Assembly (NCBI GenBank): GCA_025455945.1
Contig: JALOLN010000080.1
Span: 1 to 8,365, forward strand
Source of the DNA: Actinomycetes bacterium
GTDB taxonomy: Bacteria > Actinomycetota > Actinomycetes > Prado026
Reading direction: 5' to 3'
DNA length: 8,365 nucleotides
Both the position numbers and the translations under genes were made by a program. The notes under the pieces were generated by a model. That model was given only the letters and a program-made list of their open reading frames with translations. It did not search any database and was not told where the DNA came from. Positions within the stretch are counted from its first letter, which is position 1, and each line of letters opens with the position of its first letter. Below, one piece after another: positions 5,389 through 8,365 of the stretch.

Positions 5389-5847
5389 ATGGTGCTCGAT
5401 GCCCTGCGCGGCTACCTGCAGCTGGCGAACGGGCTGACCGACGTCACCCGGCAGCGGGCCATCGCCGCGGCCCGGGCGCTCCTCGAGCAGGGGGAGGAGG
5501 CCATGGGCGGGGCCGTGGGTGGTGGCGTGGGCAAGCAGGTCCAGACCATGGCCGAGGAGCTCATGGCGACCAGCCGCAACAACCGCGACCTGCTCGTGGG
5601 GCTGATCCGCACCGAGGTCGACCGGGCGGTGGCCCGGGTCGGGCTGGTCAGCGCCGACGAGCTCGCCGCGATGGCCCGCAAGGTGGAGCGGCTCGAGCGT
5701 CAGCTCGACGCGGCGATCGCCTTCGCCGGCGCCGACGCCGCCGCCGCGGCGAAGAAGGCCCCGGCCCGGAAGACCCCGGCGAAGAAGGCCCCGGCCCGGA
5801 AGACCCCGGCGAAGAAGGCCCCCGCGCAGCGGACGGCGCAGGCGTGA
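5389..5847 (+). CDS. Phasin-like coiled-coil protein with histone-H1-like Lys/Ala/Pro tail
   Basis: This encodes a 152-residue protein in two parts. Residues 1-115 are mostly helical: a conserved-looking start (VLDALRGYLQLANGLT, 2-17), a Gly-rich stretch (40-48) and a second helical half with ADELAAMARKVERLERQLD (89-107). That last segment resembles the end of phasin or PHA granule-associated proteins, where a short heptad helix drives oligomer formation. Residues 121-147 are a basic, disordered tail built from the 10-residue unit KKAPARKTPA, present twice and a half. Such tails occur in histone H1, mycobacterial HupB and the PhaF phasins, and bind DNA or RNA without sequence preference. Granule or nucleoid association is therefore a reasonable inference, not shown. 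No PHA synthase gene is in the window. The start is supported by CGGAGG 5 bases upstream. Its TGA overlaps the next gene's GTG by 4 bases. Confidence 0.8.
   Translation: MVLDALRGYLQLANGLTDVTRQRAIAAARALLEQGEEAMGGAVGGGVGKQVQTMAEELMATSRNNRDLLVGLIRTEVDRAVARVGLVSADELAAMARKVERLERQLDAAIAFAGADAAAAAKKAPARKTPAKKAPARKTPAKKAPAQRTAQA
5747..5822 (+). repeat. Tandem 30-bp repeat coding the basic tail
   Basis: A 30-bp unit beginning GCGAAGAAGGCC is repeated exactly, about 2.5 copies in 76 bp, with no mismatch between copies. It stays in frame and encodes the KKAPARKTPA units of the phasin-like protein. Exact identity at the DNA level suggests recent slippage or unequal exchange, so tail length may vary between strains. 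Confidence 0.9.
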
Positions 5848-6026
5848 GCGAGTCGGCGGAGCCGGTCGCGGCCGTCGAGCCCGAGCCGACCGGCGACGAC
5901 CGGGTGGACACCGCGGTCGCCCGGCTGGCCGACCTGGCGGAGCTGCCCGTCGCGGCGCACCCCGCCGTCTACGAGGAGGTCCACCGCACCCTGGACGATG
6001 CGCTGGCCCACCCCGACGAGGAGTAG
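5844..6026 (+). CDS. Small acidic conserved hypothetical protein, Rv1693-like
   Basis: This encodes a 60-residue protein that is easily missed. Its first 20 residues are Glu/Pro/Ala-rich; the rest forms likely helices (DDRVDTAVARLADLAEL, 18-34, and AVYEEVHRTLDDALAH, 41-56). I count 16 acidic and 3 Arg residues, so it is strongly acidic. Three facts support it as a real gene. The GTG overlaps the previous stop (GTGA), the stop falls just before tlyA, and the protein's 3' end supplies the tlyA ribosome site. Its place and size match Rv1693 of M. tuberculosis, an unstudied protein of about 58 residues (recalled). The function is unknown. Its charge is opposite to that of the basic tail of the coupled upstream protein. 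Confidence 0.8.
   Translation: MSESAEPVAAVEPEPTGDDRVDTAVARLADLAELPVAAHPAVYEEVHRTLDDALAHPDEE
6018..6023 (+). promoter_or_regulatory. Shine-Dalgarno of tlyA inside the preceding gene
   Basis: GAGGAG, which encodes the last Glu residues of the 60-residue protein, lies 8 bases before the GTG at 6032. It fixes the tlyA start and means ribosomes finishing the small gene stop over the tlyA start region. Confidence 0.7.
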
Positions 6027-6031
6027 CACAG

Positions 6032-6844
6032 GTGCCGGGCCGGTCCCGCCGGGCCCGGCTGGACGCCGAGCTGGTCCGCCGCGGCCTGGCCCGGTCGCGG
6101 GAGCACGCCCAGCAGCTCGTCGGCTCCGGCCGGGTGAGCGTGGGGGGCACTGTCGCGGCCAAGCCGGCGACGCAGGTGGACCTCGGGGCCGCGATCGTCG
6201 TCCGGCCGGACGACACCGACCCCGGCTACGTCTCACGTGGCGGGCACAAGCTGGCCGGCGCCCTCGCGGCGTTCCCCGACCTGGGCGTCACCGGCCGGCG
6301 CTGCCTGGACGCGGGGGCCAGCACCGGCGGGTTCACCGACGTCCTGCTGCGCGCGGGCGCGGCCGAGGTCGTCGCCGTGGACGTCGGCTACGGGCAGCTC
6401 GCCTGGCCGCTGCGGCAGGACCCCCGGGTGCGCGTGCTGGACCGGACGAACGTCCGTGACCTCACCCCCGCTCACCTCGACGGCCGGCCGGTCGACCTCG
6501 TCGTGGGCGACCTGTCGTTCATCTCGCTGGCCGTGGTGCTGCCGGCGCTGGTCGGCTGCGCCCGGCCCGACGCGGACCTGCTGCTCATGGTCAAGCCCCA
6601 GTTCGAGGTCGGCCGCGACCGGGTCGGGCCCGGCGGGGTGGTGCGGGACCCGGCACTGCGGTCGGAGGCGGTGCGTACGATCGCCATCAGGGCCGCAGCG
6701 CTGGGGCTCGGCGTCCGCGGGGTCACGGCCAGTCCACTGCCGGGGCCGTCGGGCAACGTCGAGTACTTCCTGTGGCTGCAGGCGGGCGCCCCGCCGCTGG
6801 ACGACGAGGCGCTGGCGCGGGCGATCGAGGAGGGGCCGCGATGA
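6032..6844 (+). CDS. tlyA: 16S/23S rRNA (cytidine-2'-O)-methyltransferase TlyA
   Basis: This encodes a 270-residue TlyA, the family's normal length. TlyA methylates the ribose of C1409 in 16S and C1920 in 23S rRNA (E. coli numbering) using S-adenosylmethionine. In mycobacteria its loss gives capreomycin and viomycin resistance. Residues 6-60 form an S4 RNA-binding domain (RLDAELVRRGLARSREHAQQ onward), followed by the linker and SRGGHKL (68-74). The Rossmann methyltransferase domain has the SAM loop DAGASTGGFTD (93-103). The catalytic tetrad of the family appears complete: Lys73, Asp160 in VGDLSFIS, Lys188 in MVKPQFEVG and Glu244 in GNVEYF. The hemolysin name of the family is historical. It starts with GTG 5 bases after the small acidic gene and overlaps nadK by 4 bases (ATGA). 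Confidence 0.97.
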   Translation: MPGRSRRARLDAELVRRGLARSREHAQQLVGSGRVSVGGTVAAKPATQVDLGAAIVVRPDDTDPGYVSRGGHKLAGALAAFPDLGVTGRRCLDAGASTGGFTDVLLRAGAAEVVAVDVGYGQLAWPLRQDPRVRVLDRTNVRDLTPAHLDGRPVDLVVGDLSFISLAVVLPALVGCARPDADLLLMVKPQFEVGRDRVGPGGVVRDPALRSEAVRTIAIRAAALGLGVRGVTASPLPGPSGNVEYFLWLQAGAPPLDDEALARAIEEGPR

Positions 6845-7749
6845 CCGGACCGGCCCGGGCGGTGCTGCTGGTCGCGCACGTCCGGCGTGAGCCGGCCTGC
6901 CTGGCTGCGCGCCTGGCCGCGGAGCGGCTGCTGACCGCCGGCCTCGAGGTCCGGGTCCTCGCTCCGGAGGCGGCGCAGATCGGGGCGACCGGGGTCACCG
7001 TCGTGCCTGCCGACGGGCACGCCGCGGACGGCTGCGAGCTCGTCGTCGTCCTCGGCGGCGACGGCACCCTGCTGCGCGGCGCGGAGCTGACCCGGGGCGC
7101 CGAGGCCGCCCTGCTCGGGGTCAACCTCGGGCACGTCGGGTTCCTCGCCGAGGCCGAGGAGGACGACCTCACCGCCGTCGTCGAACGGGTCGTCGTCCGC
7201 GACTACGTCGTCGAGGAGCGGCTCACCCTGGACGTCGTCGTCCTGCGCGACCGGACCGGGGCCGCGACCGAGGTCCGGACCTGGGCGGTCAACGAGGCCA
7301 GCGTCGAGAAGGGCGCCCGGGAGAAGATGATCGACGTCATCGTCGAGGTCGACGGACGACCGCTGTCCCGCTGGGGCACCGACGGCGTCGTCTGTGCCAC
7401 CCCGACGGGCTCCACCGCCTACGCGTTCTCCGCCGGGGGTCCGGTGGTCTGGCCGGAGGTCGAGGCGCTGCTGCTCGTCCCGATCAGCGCGCACGCCCTG
7501 TTCGCCCGCCCGCTGGTCGTCGCCCCGACCTCGGTGCTGGCGGTCGAGCTGGGGGCGACGTCCTCGGGCGTGCTGTGGTGCGACGGCCGGCGGCTGGTCG
7601 AGCTCGAGCCCGAGGACCGCGTCGAGGTCCGCCGCTCGACCGTGCCGCTGCGGCTGGCCCGGCTGCACCCGCTGCCGTTCACCGACCGGCTGGTCCGCAA
7701 GTTCGACCTGCCGGTGCAGGGCTGGCGGGGCCGCCGGGGGCAGCGGTGA
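6841..7749 (+). CDS. nadK: NAD kinase
   Basis: This encodes a 302-residue ATP (or polyphosphate)-dependent NAD kinase, which makes NADP from NAD and so sets the supply for reductive biosynthesis. Signatures in order are: the GGDGT loop (72-76), with Asp74 the likely catalytic residue; NLGHVGFLAE (95-104); the Asn-Glu pair of AVNEASVEK (151-152); and the long TPTGSTAYAFSAGGP motif (187-201). These cover the whole active site, so the enzyme should work. Mycobacterial NadK (PpnK, Rv1695) is about 307 residues, in agreement. The ATG at 6841 overlaps the tlyA stop. A longer frame from 6772 would run inside tlyA and is not needed. Its stop overlaps the recN start (GTGA). The tlyA-nadK-recN order is kept in many actinobacteria. 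Confidence 0.97.
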   Translation: MTGPARAVLLVAHVRREPACLAARLAAERLLTAGLEVRVLAPEAAQIGATGVTVVPADGHAADGCELVVVLGGDGTLLRGAELTRGAEAALLGVNLGHVGFLAEAEEDDLTAVVERVVVRDYVVEERLTLDVVVLRDRTGAATEVRTWAVNEASVEKGAREKMIDVIVEVDGRPLSRWGTDGVVCATPTGSTAYAFSAGGPVVWPEVEALLLVPISAHALFARPLVVAPTSVLAVELGATSSGVLWCDGRRLVELEPEDRVEVRRSTVPLRLARLHPLPFTDRLVRKFDLPVQGWRGRRGQR

Positions 7750-8365
7750 TCGAGGAGCTGCGGATCCGCGGCCTCGGCGTCATCGACGACGCCGTCCTCG
7801 AGCTCGCCCCCGGGCTGACCGTCGTCACCGGCGAGACCGGGGCGGGGAAGACGATGGTGGTCTCGGGGCTCGGTCTGCTGCTCGGCGGCCGGGCCGACGC
7901 CGGCGCGGTGCGCACCGGCGCGGCCAAGGCACTCGTCGAGGGCCGGGTGGTGCTGCCCCTCGACAGCCCCGCCATCGGCCGGGCGGCGCAGGCCGGCGCC
8001 GACCTTGACGACGGCGCGCTCCTGCTGGCCCGCACGGTCACCGCCGAGGGCCGGTCGCGCGCCTTCGTCGGCAGCCGGACCGTCCCGGTCGGGCTGCTCG
8101 GCGAGCTGGCCGAGGACCTCGTCGCCGTCCACGGCCAGTCCGACCAGCAGCGGCTGCTGCAGCCGGCCCGGCAGCGGGCCGCGCTGGACCGCTTCGCGGG
8201 GGACCCCGTGACCACGCCGCTGGCCGCCTACCGCACGGCGTACGCCCGGCTGCGCGAGGTCGAGGCCGAGCTGGGCGTGCTCACCGCGCAGGCCCGGGAG
8301 CGCGCCCAGGAGGCCGAGGCGCTGCGGCACGGGGTGGCGACGATCGAGGCCGCGGCGACGCAGCC
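7746..8365 (+). CDS. recN: DNA repair protein RecN, N-terminal part (runs off window)
   Basis: The first 206 codons of recN are present; the gene is open at the right edge and should be about 580-600 codons in full. RecN is an SMC-like ATPase that gathers DNA ends in double-strand-break repair. The start VIEELRIRGLGVIDDAVLEL (1-20) is typical of the family. The Walker A motif GETGAGKT is at 29-36, and the Q-loop-like signature VHGQSDQQRLL at 128-138. From about 160 the Arg/Glu/Ala-rich sequence begins the coiled-coil arm. The second ATPase half, with signature and Walker B, lies beyond the window. The GTG overlaps the nadK stop by 4 bases, so translation is probably coupled. No promoter or LexA box of its own was found in the end of nadK, though SOS control is usual for recN in other bacteria. 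Confidence 0.95.
   Translation, partial: MIEELRIRGLGVIDDAVLELAPGLTVVTGETGAGKTMVVSGLGLLLGGRADAGAVRTGAAKALVEGRVVLPLDSPAIGRAAQAGADLDDGALLLARTVTAEGRSRAFVGSRTVPVGLLGELAEDLVAVHGQSDQQRLLQPARQRAALDRFAGDPVTTPLAAYRTAYARLREVEAELGVLTAQARERAQEAEALRHGVATIEAAATQ

Noticed and set aside
5747..5822. Tandem repeat as a CRISPR-like array
   Set aside because: The units are directly abutting, with no spacers, and stay in frame within a coding region.
7181..7196. TCGAACGGGTCGTCGT in nadK as a LexA box
   Set aside because: Only the left half matches TCGAAC-N4-GTTCGA; the right half is CGTCGT.

Overview
The window comes from a chromosome of very high G+C content (clearly above 70% by eye). Codons end almost always in G or C, GTG starts are common, and the 5S rRNA and gene order are of actinobacterial type. 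From tlyA to recN, and back through the glycerol-3-phosphate phosphatase to the first TPR gene, the order follows the Mycobacterium tuberculosis Rv1691-Rv1696 neighbourhood as I recall it. Here the genes are spread out by extra ones and preceded by an rRNA operon. A Geodermatophilaceae-like or related actinobacterium would fit, but the genus is a guess.

Layout. Bases 1-390 are the tail of an rRNA operon: the 23S 3' end, a short spacer with a processing hairpin, the complete 5S gene and a perfect 16-bp terminator hairpin. Then come a TPR protein of the Rv1691 type (424-1290, +) and a metallo-beta-lactamase-fold hydrolase convergent to it (1287-2285, -). The two stop codons share one CTAG. Divergent from the hydrolase is a short SSB-like OB-fold protein (2402-2743, +). 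A two-gene unit follows: a small TPR protein that is probably leaderless (2802-3266) and a HAD phosphatase of the Rv1692/NagD type (3263-4381). Convergent to that unit is a pair on the minus strand: an SCP2-like protein (4847-5185) and a YbaK-type tRNA-editing-domain protein (4338-4850). A 203-bp divergent promoter region (5186-5388) separates this pair from the rightward operon: a phasin-like coiled-coil protein with a histone-H1-like tail (5389-5847), a 60-residue acidic protein (5844-6026), tlyA (6032-6844), nadK (6841-7749) and recN (7746 to the window end, incomplete).

How the genes relate. Five same-strand junctions are 4-bp ATGA or GTGA overlaps, which points to translational coupling: TPR2/HAD, SCP2/YbaK, phasin-like/acidic protein, tlyA/nadK and nadK/recN. 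The functions are mostly housekeeping: rRNA and rRNA 2'-O-methylation (TlyA), NADP supply (NadK), double-strand-break repair (RecN), glycerophosphate recycling (HAD) and possible mistranslation control (YbaK). I see no CRISPR array, insertion sequence, phage gene, toxin-antitoxin pair or defence system, and no new multi-gene system that the sequence would support. The points most worth a second look are the coupled basic-tailed/acidic protein pair ahead of tlyA, the tail-less SSB-like protein, the leaderless TPR2 gene, and the TPR1 gene sitting 35 bp behind an rRNA terminator with no visible promoter.
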